A DNA stretch of 64,000 nt from Jidongwangia harbinensis (GTDB lineage Bacteria > Actinomycetota > Actinomycetes > Mycobacteriales > Micromonosporaceae), in the NCBI RefSeq assembly GCF_020216025.1, contig NZ_JAIWNC010000045.1:1-64000 (forward strand). The letters run 5' to 3'. Positions 34,302-43,281 of this stretch are shown piece by piece. The translations under genes were made by a program, and so were the position numbers. The notes below the pieces were generated by a model. It had not been told where the DNA came from, ran no database searches, and worked only from the letters and a program-made list of their open reading frames with translations. Numbering within the stretch: position 1 is the stretch's first letter; each line of letters starts with the position of its first letter.

Positions 34302-34478
34302 CTTTCGTCAGCGTTGCCGGAAGCCGCCGCTCTCGTGACGCAGCTCGAGGCTGCGGAGCGCGTTCGGCCGACGCCCCCGAGCGCGCCACTCGCGGCAAGC
34401 CTGACACGACTCCTGTGCCCAGGCGCGGCGACGGCTCTCCGGTACGTTGACCGATGCCGGGCCGGGTGCCGGACCGCC

Positions 34479-34730
34479 TCAGCCCAGAAAGTCCATCGAC
34501 ATGCCCACCCTGTCGAAGTCACGGGCGGCGAGAGTATCCCTGGTGGTCACGTAGTAAAGCGTCACGAACTCGGTCTGCGGCTCACCGTCGACCATAACGT
34601 CGTGGAGATAGAACTCGGCGAGCAGCACCTCCCCGTCGTCGGCCTCCACCGGAACACCCAGCCCGCCGGTGTTCGAGCTGCCGTATCCGCCGAGGACGAG
34701 CGAGGCCCCGGGAGTGCTGATGTTCCACAT
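34479..34730 (-). CDS. Hypothetical protein, possibly 5'-truncated
   Basis: 83 residues from ATG 34730. Protein-like acidic sequence (LLAEFYLHDVMVDGEPQTEF) continues upstream of this ATG for about 20 codons to an in-frame stop that overlaps the end of the signal peptidase gene. That open upstream stretch without a start suggests a truncated gene. Family not recognised. Directly downstream of, and co-directional with, the signal peptidase gene. Confidence 0.35.
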   Translation of the reverse strand: MWNISTPGASLVLGGYGSSNTGGLGVPVEADDGEVLLAEFYLHDVMVDGEPQTEFVTLYYVTTRDTLAARDFDRVGMSMDFLG

Positions 34731-34788
34731 GATCTGTTCGAAGAGCCGTTCGTCGTCGCGCGGCTCCCCCTCGAGGTAGACCGCGCTC

Positions 34789-35532
34789 TCACCGTCCGGC
34801 TGCGGTCAGGATCTCGAGGTCTTCTAGCGAGGCGCAGAGCCGTCGGGCATGGTCGTGCACCGTGGTGGCCATCTGTACGTCCATGGCCGGGCGGTCGTCG
34901 TGGTGTTCGGTGAGGATTTCGCTGTAACCGATGATTGCGGCCAGACGGTGACGCAGATCCTCGGCGGTGGCCAGATCTAGGCCGGCGGCCAGGGAGGGCT
35001 TTGCGGCTACCGGGTCGCCGTCGTCACAGGTGGGTCGGCGGCGGCGGCTGAACACGGCGGCGGCGGACAGGAGCACGAACAGCCCGACCCAGGACAGCGC
35101 CGCGGTGGGAGACTGCACGCTGGCGTGCACGACCCGGTAGAGCCGTCCGATGTGCGGAACCGCCGCTTCGACGCGATGTATGACGGAGCGGCTGGTGTCG
35201 ATGGTCCACGGATCGTCGGCGGCATTCGCGTCGCCCCGGGTGTGGAGGATGCGTGCGCCGTCGACGACACCGATCTCGACCACCCGGTGCATCACCAGGT
35301 CGGTGCTGCCGGGGCGGGCGTACACGGCCACGTCCCCGACACGGAGCTGGCCGGCGTCGACCGGGCGGGTGACCACCAGCGAGTTGACGTCGATGGTGGG
35401 AGCCATCGAGCCGGAGAGCACGGGCAGCACCCGGGCGTGGGTGAGCATCGCCGCGATCGAGGCGCAGGCGAACAACAGCACGGCGACGAAGGCGGTGCCG
35501 AGCACCAAGCGGTGCAGTCTGGTGCGGCGCAT
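34789..35532 (-). CDS. SipW-type signal peptidase with HisKA-like tail
   Basis: 247 residues. A first membrane helix near 10-32; catalytic Ser in VLSGSMAPTI near 45; catalytic His in DLVMHRVVE near 85, the Ser/His pair of the archaeal/SipW (S26B) class; a second helix near 148-168; then a cytoplasmic tail. The tail (EDLRHRLAAIIGYSEIL, then a second helix) resembles the dimerisation/phosphoacceptor hairpin of histidine kinases, without a catalytic ATPase domain. ATG 35532 follows GAGGAG by 7 bases. It lies 16 bases downstream of two small exported proteins, its likely substrates, an arrangement comparable to Bacillus tapA-sipW-tasA. Confidence 0.82.
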   Translation of the reverse strand: MRRTRLHRLVLGTAFVAVLLFACASIAAMLTHARVLPVLSGSMAPTIDVNSLVVTRPVDAGQLRVGDVAVYARPGSTDLVMHRVVEIGVVDGARILHTRGDANAADDPWTIDTSRSVIHRVEAAVPHIGRLYRVVHASVQSPTAALSWVGLFVLLSAAAVFSRRRRPTCDDGDPVAAKPSLAAGLDLATAEDLRHRLAAIIGYSEILTEHHDDRPAMDVQMATTVHDHARRLCASLEDLEILTAAGR

Positions 35533-35548
35533 CAGTGGTCTCCTCGGG

Positions 35549-36145
35549 TCATCCCTGCGTACGGTTCCGCCCACCGGCGGGCAACACCGCGCTGCCCATC
35601 CCGATCTTTGCCCAGCCCCCGACGAGCAGGCTGTTCACGTGCACTTTCAGGAACCGGCTGGTGCCGGCCGCCAGCGTTGCGTTGGCAGCGGCCGTCCCCC
35701 CGAAGTTGATCGGCGGGCGGTTCCCCATCGCGGCGCCGGCCACCAGGACCGTCGCGCCGCCCGGGCAGCTACCGAGCACGGTGAACGCGGTCGGGCAGGA
35801 CCAGACGCTCAGCTGTAGCGGACCGGCGCCCGCCGAGTGGGTCACCGCGCCGGTGAACGTCGCCGCGGTCGATCCGGTGTTGGTGATCGTGAAGTACTCG
35901 ACGGTCAGTGCTTCGACGAGGGAGAACGACGTGGTGAAGGCCGCCGCGTCGGAGCCGGACAGCGTGTACTGCGCGCGGGCCATGCCCACCGTGCCGGACT
36001 GCCAGGCGGCCTGTGTCGCCCAGGACGCGGCGGCCGGCGCGGCCCGCACGGCGATGGTCGCCAGCAGGACGACGAGTAGCACCAAGCAGCGGGCGGCCCG
36101 GCGCCGCCCGACGGCCGGGCACACCGCGTTGGTCGCGGTCGACAT
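35549..36145 (-). CDS. Small exported protein, SipW-dependent type
   Basis: 198 residues. N-terminal RRRAARCLVLLVVLL membrane segment ending in AAPAAASWA, then a beta-rich Thr/Ser/Ala domain (LTVEYFTITNTGSTAATFTG) like other TasA/SipW-substrate surface proteins. The ATG overlaps the stop of the upstream gene by one base (TGATG), which fixes the start; the longer frame is antisense-like. Presumably processed by the adjacent signal peptidase and retained at or near the cell surface. No enzyme motif. Confidence 0.72.
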   Translation of the reverse strand: MSTATNAVCPAVGRRRAARCLVLLVVLLATIAVRAAPAAASWATQAAWQSGTVGMARAQYTLSGSDAAAFTTSFSLVEALTVEYFTITNTGSTAATFTGAVTHSAGAGPLQLSVWSCPTAFTVLGSCPGGATVLVAGAAMGNRPPINFGGTAAANATLAAGTSRFLKVHVNSLLVGGWAKIGMGSAVLPAGGRNRTQG

Positions 36146-36756
36146 CAGCCGCTCGTACGGTCTCGGTTCCCGACCGCCGTGGTCGTACCGGTGATCGCGA
36201 CGTTGATCTTGCCGGTGGCGCCCTGGAACGTCGCCTGATCGGCGCCCGCGTCCAGAACGAACCGGTACCGGAGGTGACTGGTGGCCCCGGCCGCGATGTC
36301 GCCCAGCGCAACGGTGCCGGCGGTGGCCACGTCGCGTACGGTCACGATGGGCGTGGTGGAGCCGGAACACGACCCGTCGCCGGCCCACGCAAGCGAGCAT
36401 GCGTCCACGGCCAGGCGCAGGCCGCCTGCGCCGGCCAGCGTGCCCGTGCCGGTCACGGCGGCGCTGAACGACTCGGTCACCGTGCCGGTGTTGACCAGGT
36501 TGGCGTACCGGTACAGATAATCACCGGGCAGCATGTTCGCGACACCGCTGGTGAAGGTGGTGCCGTTGGTGTCGGTGTGGGTGAGGCCCATCGCCGCGGC
36601 GCTGTGGTCGCCGGTCTGCATCGCGCTGGTGCTGACCCACGACGCGAACACCCCGGTACCGGTCAGGCCGGCCCCGACCGCCCCCAGCGCGACCACCGCG
36701 AACCATCCACCGACCCGGCGCCCGGACTGGTGCTTGCCTTCACAACGCTGACACAT
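36145..36756 (-). CDS. Small exported protein, SipW-dependent type
   Basis: 203 residues. The N-terminus has a single hydrophobic helix (GGWFAVVALGAVGAGLTG) followed by GVFASW, then a Thr/Ala-rich beta domain with LVNTGTVTESFSAAVTG. It resembles its downstream neighbour in layout, suggesting paralogues. First gene of a probable three-gene export operon (two substrates, then the peptidase). A CxxC near the N-terminus (MCQRCEG) is cytoplasmic before cleavage and unexplained. Confidence 0.72.
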   Translation of the reverse strand: MCQRCEGKHQSGRRVGGWFAVVALGAVGAGLTGTGVFASWVSTSAMQTGDHSAAAMGLTHTDTNGTTFTSGVANMLPGDYLYRYANLVNTGTVTESFSAAVTGTGTLAGAGGLRLAVDACSLAWAGDGSCSGSTTPIVTVRDVATAGTVALGDIAAGATSHLRYRFVLDAGADQATFQGATGKINVAITGTTTAVGNRDRTSG

Positions 36757-37031
36757 GACGACTCCCCCGAGTGGTAGCGGCGACTATGGCGGCCGATACG
36801 GACCAGTTCGGCGCAAACCCCGGCCCGCCGAGGCGCAACGGGGATCGTCACCGGTGCAGTTGGGGTTCAGCACGCTCCACCACAAACCGCCACGAGCGCC
36901 GACCGAACCGGGGAAGGGAGGACCGCAACACCCTTACTTGGCCGTTTGACGCACACTTGGTTAGCGGGTCTCCGCAGACCGGCGCTTTCTTGCGGCATGA
37001 CAGTGCATACGGAGTCTCGTACAGCCAGCTC

Positions 37032-37196
37032 GTGGACGAAGTATCCGTCTGGCGCCTGGTCGAGGATGCCCGCTCGGAGATGGGCGCCGTCACGGAGCTC
37101 GTGTCTCAGGCACTGTTGCGCCGTCTTCGCACGTTGCGGCCGAATGCCATCGAACGGTTCCAGGAGTTGTGGGAGCTGGCGCAGGACGAACTGTAA
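37032..37196 (+). pseudogene. DUF4240-like N-terminal fragment
   Basis: 54 residues from GTG 37032 (the frame is open further upstream). WRLVEDARSEMGAVTELVSQ followed by LRPNAIERFQELWELAQDEL resembles the N-terminal helices of DUF4240 proteins, but the frame stops where the conserved C-terminal half should begin. Probably a remnant. Confidence 0.4.
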
Positions 37197-37573
37197 CAAA
37201 GTGGAGGCACGACGGCACTTCCGAGGCTCACCACCTACCTGGACGTCAATCGATGGACCCCGCGTCCTTGGGAGCGTCGCTCCGGCTGACGAACCGTCCG
37301 CACGACGGGCTATGGGGATTGCCTTAAAACATTCGACGCACGGTGGTGGTGTCGACCGCGATGTGTGGCGCCTCGTCCGGTGGTTCGCCGTGTACGTCGG
37401 TGCCGATCGCGGGGCCGCGACTGTCCCGGCCTACACCCGTTAGCGACCTGCAGACAGTGCCGGCAGCCGGCGACCGGTGTGTCGGCCGGCCTTCGACCGG
37501 ATCGCGTTTCAGCGGGCACGCGCCGGTCAAATCCAGGTGGAACTGCCGGGGCCAATTGGGCGATCATCGTTCG
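37197..37573. other. Intergenic region, no gene recognised
   Basis: About 380 bases of moderate GC between a gene fragment and the ADP-ribosylglycohydrolase. Short frames on both strands lack family features. No tRNA or clear repeat. Confidence 0.5.
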
Positions 37574-38476
37574 ATGGCGAATCGGGCAGCGGCGGTGTCG
37601 GCGATGCGGGGTCTTGCGTTGGGCGACGCGTTCGGTGAGACGTGGTTCTTCCGTCCCGCCGACGTGGTGGAGACCGCACTGGTTGAGCGGCGAGTCAAGG
37701 ATGGACAGTGGTCGTGGACCGACGACACCGCCATGGCGCTGTCACTGCTGCAGATCCTGCACCGGCATGACCGCGTCGATCAGGACGCTCTGGCCGCGGC
37801 GTTCGCGGGCGCCTACGCCGCCGACCCGTATCGCTGCTACGGCGCATCGATGCACGACGTACTGCAGGCAATCGGCCAGGACGAGGACTGGGAGGCCGTG
37901 ACCCGGCGCCAGTTCGACGGGATGGGGTCGTGGGGCAACGGTGCGGCTATGCGAGTGGCTCCGCTCGGAGCGTGGTTCGCTGACGATCTCGACACGGTTG
38001 TGGCCGAGGCGGCCCGGTCGGCCGCAGTTACTCACGCCCATCCGGAGGCTACTGCGGGAGCCGTGGCCGTAGCGGTCGCGGCGGCGTTGAGCGTACGTGG
38101 CGTCTCGGGCCACGATCTCATCGCGGCGGTCATCGACTGGGTGCCGGACAGCGAGGTCGCATCGCGACTGCGGCGCGCCGACCGAATCGCGTCATCGTCC
38201 GATCCTCGTCATGTTGCCGGGATGCTCGGCTGCGGCGAGCAGATCTCGGCCGTCGACACGGTTCCGTACGCGATCTGGTCCGCCGCCACCCACCTCGACG
38301 ATCTCACCGAGGCGCTGTGGGCGACCGCCCTGCCCGGCGGCGACATGGACACCACCTGCGCCATGGTGGGCGGAATCATCGGCGGTCGTAAGGGACTGAC
38401 CCGGGTACCCGCCGACTGGCTGAGCGCGTGTGAGCCGCTACCAGCGTGGGTCGATGACATCAGCGACCAGCCGTAG
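37574..38476 (+). CDS. ADP-ribosylglycohydrolase (DraG/ADPRH family)
   Basis: 300 residues. Family metal-binding motifs are complete: LGDAFGE near the start, WTDDTAMAL, GSWGNGAAMRVAPLG, VTHAHPEA and GGDMDTTCAMVGGIIG. It should remove ADP-ribose from proteins, nucleic acids or small molecules in the cytoplasm. ATG 37574 begins the conserved domain (MANRAAAVSAMRGLALGDA); upstream in-frame sequence is not protein-like. No ADP-ribosyltransferase partner is visible beside it, so the substrate is open. Confidence 0.88.
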   Translation: MANRAAAVSAMRGLALGDAFGETWFFRPADVVETALVERRVKDGQWSWTDDTAMALSLLQILHRHDRVDQDALAAAFAGAYAADPYRCYGASMHDVLQAIGQDEDWEAVTRRQFDGMGSWGNGAAMRVAPLGAWFADDLDTVVAEAARSAAVTHAHPEATAGAVAVAVAAALSVRGVSGHDLIAAVIDWVPDSEVASRLRRADRIASSSDPRHVAGMLGCGEQISAVDTVPYAIWSAATHLDDLTEALWATALPGGDMDTTCAMVGGIIGGRKGLTRVPADWLSACEPLPAWVDDISDQP

Positions 38477-38734
38477 GTGGCCGCGCGGACATCCGAACGT
38501 GGACTGCGTGCCGAAACTCACCGCAGCGAGCGAATCGCGCAGTCATCGGCACGATGCATGCATCACCCCGATGGCGGACCACCCACGTGATGATCCTGCT
38601 CGGCGCACGCTCCCGCATTGACGTCGCACAGCCCCGTGCGTCCCGCCAGCTCACAAGACCCCCACGACTGCGGTACGCCCCGGTTGCGCCGCCGTTGAAC
38701 CCGCGCGGCAACCCGGGCACCGGAGCCTGTTCTC

Positions 38735-39979
38735 GTGGTCGCCCGTCTCGTCACCGCGGTCCGCCGTGAGCCCTTGCGCTCGCTGCGGTTGTTCTTCCTG
38801 GTCATGTTCCTGCTGTCCACGCTGCCCTCCCTGGTACGCGTGGTCACCTCGCACCTGTCCACCACGGCCATCGCGACGAGCACTGCGGTGATCGTGTGCA
38901 TGGTGGTGCTGCGCATCGTGGAGGTACGGCGGGGCCGCCCGGTGTCCTACCTGACGGACGCGGCCGAGCTGATCGGCCTCTTCCTCGTCTACGCGCAGAT
39001 CCGGGACATCGACGTGGTCGCACCGATCATGTTCCCGGCGGTGATGTTCCGCGCGGCGACCCGGACGCTGCCCCGGCTGCTCCCCTTCGTCGTCGGCCTG
39101 GTCGCGGTCTGGATCACCGCCGACGCGACGGTGCCGGGCATCAACCCCGACCCGGGCGTGATCCTGTCGCTGCCGTTCATGGGGATGGCCATCTTCGGCA
39201 TGCAGCACATGCTGCTCAAGTTGCAGGAGCACCAGCGCGAGCAGAACGCACTGCTCGGCGAGGTGCTGAACCGGCTGCCGTTCCCGGTCGTGGTGACCGG
39301 CACGGACGGCGGCGTGGTGCTGGCGAACCCGGCCGCGGCCGCACTGACCGGCGCCGAGCGGCTGGACGACGCGCTGCGGACGGCGGGGGCCGACGAGATC
39401 ACCCTGACCCGGCCGGACGGCTCCGACGCGAGGGTCCGGGTCGAGCCGGTACCGATCGAGCAGGGCACGGTGTACGCGTTGCTCGATGTCACGGCGCAGC
39501 GCGAATACGAGGCGCACCTGCACCACACCGCCTTCCACGACACCCTGACCGGCCTGCCCAACCGGGCCCTGCTGTGGCAGCGGTTCGCCGAGGCCGGCGA
39601 GTCGTACGCCGTCCTGCTCGTCGACCTGGACGGGTTCAAGCACGTCAACGACACCCTGGGGCACGCGGCCGGCGACGACCTGCTGATCAGGGTGGCCGAC
39701 CGGCTGCGGCACACCTGCGGCCCGGAAGCCACCGTGGCCCGGCTGGGCGGGGACGAGTTCGTCGTGCTGACCACCGCCGACCCGGCGCCGATGGCCGCCG
39801 CCATTCGGGCCTCGTTCGAGTTGCCCTTCCGAACCGGCGCTGGGCTCATCCACGCCGGCGGAACGGTCGGCTGGGCCGTCCACGAGCCGGGCCGGTGCGC
39901 CGACGAGGTACTGGCCCTCGCCGACCAGGCCATGTACCAAGGCAAAGCCCGAATCGGCGTCCGGGCCGGTAGCCGCTAG
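38735..39979 (+). CDS. Membrane diguanylate cyclase (GGDEF)
   Basis: 414 residues. About five hydrophobic helices in the first 155 residues, a short PAS-like segment (LNRLPFPVVVTGTDGGVVLANPAA, 185-210), then a GGDEF domain with DTLTGLPNRALL, VDLDGFKHVNDTLGH and the intact signature ARLGGDEFVVL. It should make cyclic di-GMP at the membrane in response to an unknown signal. No EAL domain. GTG 38735 with GGAG 9 bases upstream. Confidence 0.9.
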   Translation: MVARLVTAVRREPLRSLRLFFLVMFLLSTLPSLVRVVTSHLSTTAIATSTAVIVCMVVLRIVEVRRGRPVSYLTDAAELIGLFLVYAQIRDIDVVAPIMFPAVMFRAATRTLPRLLPFVVGLVAVWITADATVPGINPDPGVILSLPFMGMAIFGMQHMLLKLQEHQREQNALLGEVLNRLPFPVVVTGTDGGVVLANPAAAALTGAERLDDALRTAGADEITLTRPDGSDARVRVEPVPIEQGTVYALLDVTAQREYEAHLHHTAFHDTLTGLPNRALLWQRFAEAGESYAVLLVDLDGFKHVNDTLGHAAGDDLLIRVADRLRHTCGPEATVARLGGDEFVVLTTADPAPMAAAIRASFELPFRTGAGLIHAGGTVGWAVHEPGRCADEVLALADQAMYQGKARIGVRAGSR

Positions 39980-40039
39980 CGGTAGTGCCATGAGCCTGGT
40001 CGCCACCGGCATCAGGCCATCTCCCGGCCGGGACGAGAC

Positions 40040-40207
40040 GTGTGCGAACATCGTTGCTCGCACCTCGGCGATCAGGCGATCGTCCTCCACTGCGGACAGA
40101 TGGCGGGCCCTCTGGGATCCACCTGGCCCGCCTACCTGACGAAGAGCGGTGAGGTCTTGTTCGGCGAGCTCATCCCGGCCACGCCGGTCCTGGGGAACGG
40201 ATGCTGA
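40040..40207 (+). CDS. Small open frame coupled to the SUKH gene
   Basis: 55 codons from GTG 40040, ending 7 bases inside the next gene's start. The reading is protein-like (WPAYLTKSGEVLFGELIPATP) but matches no family I know, and there is no firm ribosome site. It could be a remnant. Confidence 0.25.
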   Translation: MCEHRCSHLGDQAIVLHCGQMAGPLGSTWPAYLTKSGEVLFGELIPATPVLGNGC

Positions 40208-40734
40208 CGCTGGGTGACCTGGAGCGTGTCGCGCCGGCGCTGCTGCCTCATCGGTCGGCAACCGTGCGGCCCGTCGACTGGCATTTGCTGCGGACCCACC
40301 TGGGGATCACGTTCCCGGCGGACTACCGCGCGTACGTGGATCATTATCCGGCTCTGTCGTACGACGACTTCATGATGATTGTGGTGCCCGAACCAGGTGA
40401 CGAGAGTGGTTACCTTCGCGGAGCGTTCGAGACACTCGAGATGATGGACCGCCTGGCCGAGCGCGGCATGACGGAGGACTACACGTTCCATCCGCACGAG
40501 GGTGGGCTGTTTCCGTGGGGCGAATCCAACGAGGGGGATCTCTTCTTCTGGCGCAGGAACGGCCCGGACCCCGACCGGTGGCCGGCCGTCGTCCATACGT
40601 CGAACGGCGACTGGTGGGAACACGAGGGTGGCCTTGTGTCGCTGATGGTGGGCCTCGTCGACGGATCGGTCGAGCACCTGGGCCTGCCGCCGGAGCCGGG
40701 ACCGAACCCGACGATCGAGCTGATGATGCGCTAG
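40201..40734 (+). CDS. SMI1/KNR4 (SUKH) family protein
   Basis: 177 residues. LRTHLGITFPADYRAYVDHYP near 30-50 and FPWGESNEGDLFFWRRN near 110 are SUKH hallmarks. SUKH proteins are frequent immunity proteins of polymorphic toxin systems but also occur in other roles. There is no toxin gene directly upstream; the RHS toxin at 54-63 kb is far away and has its own adjacent candidate. GGGGA lies 5-6 bases before ATG 40201. Confidence 0.8.
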   Translation: MLTLGDLERVAPALLPHRSATVRPVDWHLLRTHLGITFPADYRAYVDHYPALSYDDFMMIVVPEPGDESGYLRGAFETLEMMDRLAERGMTEDYTFHPHEGGLFPWGESNEGDLFFWRRNGPDPDRWPAVVHTSNGDWWEHEGGLVSLMVGLVDGSVEHLGLPPEPGPNPTIELMMR

Positions 40735-40749
40735 AAGCCCGTCGCGGTA

Positions 40750-41571
40750 TCAGTGACCTCGGTCCCGGCCGAGGAAGCACGACAGGAGTTCCCGGAACGC
40801 GTACGGGTGCTCGATCGCCGGCACGTGACCGCATCGGCCGAGCACGTGCAGACGGACGTCCGCCAGGTGGTCGAGCAGGGGCAGGGCGGCCGTCCGGAGC
40901 GGAGTGACCCGGTCCTCGGCCCCGTGGACGAGCAGCACCGGCGCGCGGACCGCAGCGAGCGTCTGCGCCGAGAGGGCGAGCGCGTCGGCCCACCGCGCCC
41001 TCGGCGGAGGGAACAACGACGCGAACGCGGCCTCCCCCGCTCGCATCGCAGCCGCCCGGGCATCGACGGCCGCGTCGGTCACGAGCGCCTGGTCGAGGAC
41101 GAGGCGGCTCAACATGTCTCGCGCCCCGCGCGGGCCGGCCGGGGCGGCCCAGATCGCGTCGAGGTCGGCGGACAGCGGCGCCCCGGGGGCGCCCATCGTC
41201 GAGACCGCCACGACCCGGGTGACCTGCCGGGGGCGCGCGGCCGCCAACGCCAGCGCCACGGCACCGCCCATGGAGTGACCCACCACGGCGTAGGAATCAA
41301 CATCGAGAGCATCCATCAGGCCCGCGGCCTGCTCCGTCCACAGCCGGAGCCCGCCCCTGTAGCCCGCCGGGACGGGGGTACGGCCGAATCCCGCGTGGTC
41401 CGGAGCCACCACGTGTCGGGACGGGCCCAGCGCCTGCGCGGTCGTCGACCAGGCGCCGGACCCGGTCGTGCCGGGTCCGGAGCCGTGCAGCATCAGCACC
41501 GTGGGCCCGGCGCCGCTCTCCAGGACGTGGACGGGAGAGCCGTCGACCGTGACGGTCCGACGTGTCGTCAC
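40750..41571 (-). CDS. Alpha/beta hydrolase, meta-cleavage-product type
   Basis: 273 residues. Oxyanion loop HGSGPGTTGSGAW, nucleophile GHSMGG near 98, acid GAEDRVTP and catalytic His in CGHVPAIEHP. HGxGPG is typical of C-C bond hydrolases of the MhpC/BphD type, although esterase activity is also possible. It is the last gene of a leftward unit with the DJ-1-like and GntR genes (19 bases from the former), so it probably serves the same catabolic pathway as the divergent importer operon. Confidence 0.85.
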   Translation of the reverse strand: MTTRRTVTVDGSPVHVLESGAGPTVLMLHGSGPGTTGSGAWSTTAQALGPSRHVVAPDHAGFGRTPVPAGYRGGLRLWTEQAAGLMDALDVDSYAVVGHSMGGAVALALAAARPRQVTRVVAVSTMGAPGAPLSADLDAIWAAPAGPRGARDMLSRLVLDQALVTDAAVDARAAAMRAGEAAFASLFPPPRARWADALALSAQTLAAVRAPVLLVHGAEDRVTPLRTAALPLLDHLADVRLHVLGRCGHVPAIEHPYAFRELLSCFLGRDRGH

Positions 41572-41590
41572 CGGGACAGGCCGGCTGCGC

Positions 41591-42160
41591 TCATGCCGAT
41601 GCGGAGTTGACGGACTTCGAGAAGACCTCCATCATCGCCCGGCCGAATTGCGGCATGTCGGGCCACCCCCGGCAGGAGACGAGGTTGCCGTCCACGACGT
41701 CGGGAGCGTCGATGACCGTCGCGCCCGCGTTCTCCATGTCACCGGTGATCGGGGGGAAGCACGCCGTCCTCCGGCCCTTCAGCAGCCCGTACACGGCCGG
41801 CACCTGCGCGCCGTGGCACACCAGCGCGATGGGCAGGTTGCGCGCGAAGAAGTGCTCGGTGATGCGCCGGACGTCGGCGTCGACCCGGATCCACTCGGGG
41901 GCCCGTCCCCCGGGGATGATGAGCGCGTCGTAGCGCTCGACGTCAACGTCGGCCCAGGGCACGTCGACCGGCAGCTTCCGGCCGTTCTTCTCCACGTAGG
42001 CGTCGGAGTTGGGGTCGAACTCGTGGATGACCAGTTGCACGTCGCGCGTCGTCCGTGACGCGACGTCAACGTCCCAACCGCCCTCCTGCACGCGGTAGTA
42101 GGGATACATGGTGTCGAGTTCCTCGGCGGCGTCGCCGGTCATGAGCAGCGCTCTGGGCAC
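41591..42160 (-). CDS. DJ-1/PfpI family protein
   Basis: 189 residues. IIPGGRAPEWIR and the nucleophile elbow ALVCHGAQVPA with its cysteine are DJ-1/PfpI hallmarks. Members include glyoxalase III-type hydratases, amidases and isonitrile hydratases; the function here is unknown. GTG 42160 follows GAGGAG by about 7 bases. It lies between the GntR regulator and the alpha/beta hydrolase on the same strand. Confidence 0.83.
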   Translation of the reverse strand: MPRALLMTGDAAEELDTMYPYYRVQEGGWDVDVASRTTRDVQLVIHEFDPNSDAYVEKNGRKLPVDVPWADVDVERYDALIIPGGRAPEWIRVDADVRRITEHFFARNLPIALVCHGAQVPAVYGLLKGRRTACFPPITGDMENAGATVIDAPDVVDGNLVSCRGWPDMPQFGRAMMEVFSKSVNSASA

Positions 42161-42247
42161 CTGCTTCTCCTCGCATGTGGGGGCGTGAGGTAGATCCAAT
42201 CCGATCCGATCTGGTGTGAGTCAGCATTCCTCGGGCCGGCACGCCCG

Positions 42248-42997
42248 TCAAGCCTCTGCCGTCCCCCCGTCCGCGCCCTCGACCTCGTCGAACAATCGGC
42301 GGAAACGCTCGCCGGACCGCGAGATGTGCCGACGCATCGCGTAGGCGGCCGCGTCCGGGTCACGCGCGGCGATCGCGGCCACGATCTCCTCGTGCTCGGC
42401 CATGGCCAGGTGGGTGACCTGGGTGTCGCGGTGCAGCCGGAAGAGGTGCACGTGACTGTGCAGACGAGCGAGCGCCTCACGGATGACCTGGTTCTCCGCG
42501 CTCAGGGCGACGAGGTCGTGGAAGGCGGCGTCGCGTAGCCCGAAGGCGCCGTAGGCCGTGGGCCCGTTGCCCTCCTCCAGCTCGGCCATCTCCTTCAGCA
42601 TTCGGCGCAGACCGGCCACCTGTTCCAGGGACGCGCGTTCAGCGGATCTGCGCGCCGCCGCCGGCTCGAGGAGCAGGCGCACCTCGAGCATGTCCTCGAA
42701 TCGGTGGCGGGTGATCTGCGGGGGAATGCGGTAGCCCGCATGGGGCACGCGCACGACCAGGCCCTCGGCCTCCATACGGTTCAGAGCGTCCCGGATCGGC
42801 GTCTGGGAGACCCCCAGCTCTCGCGCCAGGACGTCGATCGTGACGCGGGAGCCCGGCTCGATCCGTAGCGACATCAACTGCCCGAGCAGCGTGTCGTACA
42901 CCTCGTCGGCGAGCCGGCCGCGAGATCTGCCCGGCAGCACTCCGCCCGCCGCCGCGCCCCGGTCAGGCGCGATGATCGCTTCGTCGTCCATCGTCAC
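42248..42997 (-). CDS. GntR/FadR-family (FCD) regulator
   Basis: 249 residues. Winged helix near 35-95 with LGVSQTPIRDALNRMEAEGLV, then an all-helical FCD effector domain with metal-type His/Asp positions (FHDLVAL, HSHVHLFR, EHEEIVAAI). It is divergently placed next to the ABC importer operon and heads the leftward hydrolase unit, so it probably represses both until a carboxylate-type inducer binds. GTG 42997 was chosen for AAAGGGA 6 bases upstream; ATG 42991 is the alternative. Confidence 0.88.
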   Translation of the reverse strand: MTMDDEAIIAPDRGAAAGGVLPGRSRGRLADEVYDTLLGQLMSLRIEPGSRVTIDVLARELGVSQTPIRDALNRMEAEGLVVRVPHAGYRIPPQITRHRFEDMLEVRLLLEPAAARRSAERASLEQVAGLRRMLKEMAELEEGNGPTAYGAFGLRDAAFHDLVALSAENQVIREALARLHSHVHLFRLHRDTQVTHLAMAEHEEIVAAIAARDPDAAAYAMRRHISRSGERFRRLFDEVEGADGGTAEA

Positions 42998-43072
42998 GTG
43001 AGGTCCCTTTCCTGCGTCTTCGCACGCCTGTTGACATCGGTCACAACGCTGCGACATGCTGACGCTCTCACT

Positions 43073-43086
43073 AGATCGTATAGGAA
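43073..43086. promoter_or_regulatory. Candidate GntR operator in the divergent promoter region
   Basis: TCGTATAGGA (43076-43085) is a near-palindrome about 75 bases upstream of the GntR start. On the minus strand it overlaps a TACGAT -10-like hexamer for the GntR gene. It lies within the 284-base divergent spacer 42998-43281, which otherwise holds a TTGACA at 43031 and no gene. Confidence 0.35.
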
Positions 43087-43281
43087 AAGTGGCGGATACT
43101 CGCCGTCTCCCCACCACCGCGGAACCGCCCGCCATCGCTCTCCTTCGATCGCCTGGAGCTCCCGCCCGGTCCGCGGGTCGGGGCCTTCGACAGCCCCGCA
43201 CCACGCCTGAACGACCCGGCAACTGCTCGGCGAAGCACTAAGCGAGGCTCTGGAATTCCCACCCAGAAAGCAGGCAAGAAA

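Noticed and set aside
38651..40261. 536-codon open frame on the minus strand
   Set aside because: Antisense to the diguanylate cyclase, whose GGDEF motifs are on the other strand; composition is His/Gln/Arg-rich without motifs.
40201..40734. SUKH protein as immunity partner of the RHS toxin
   Set aside because: It is more than 13 kb away on the other strand, and a coupled candidate gene directly follows the toxin.
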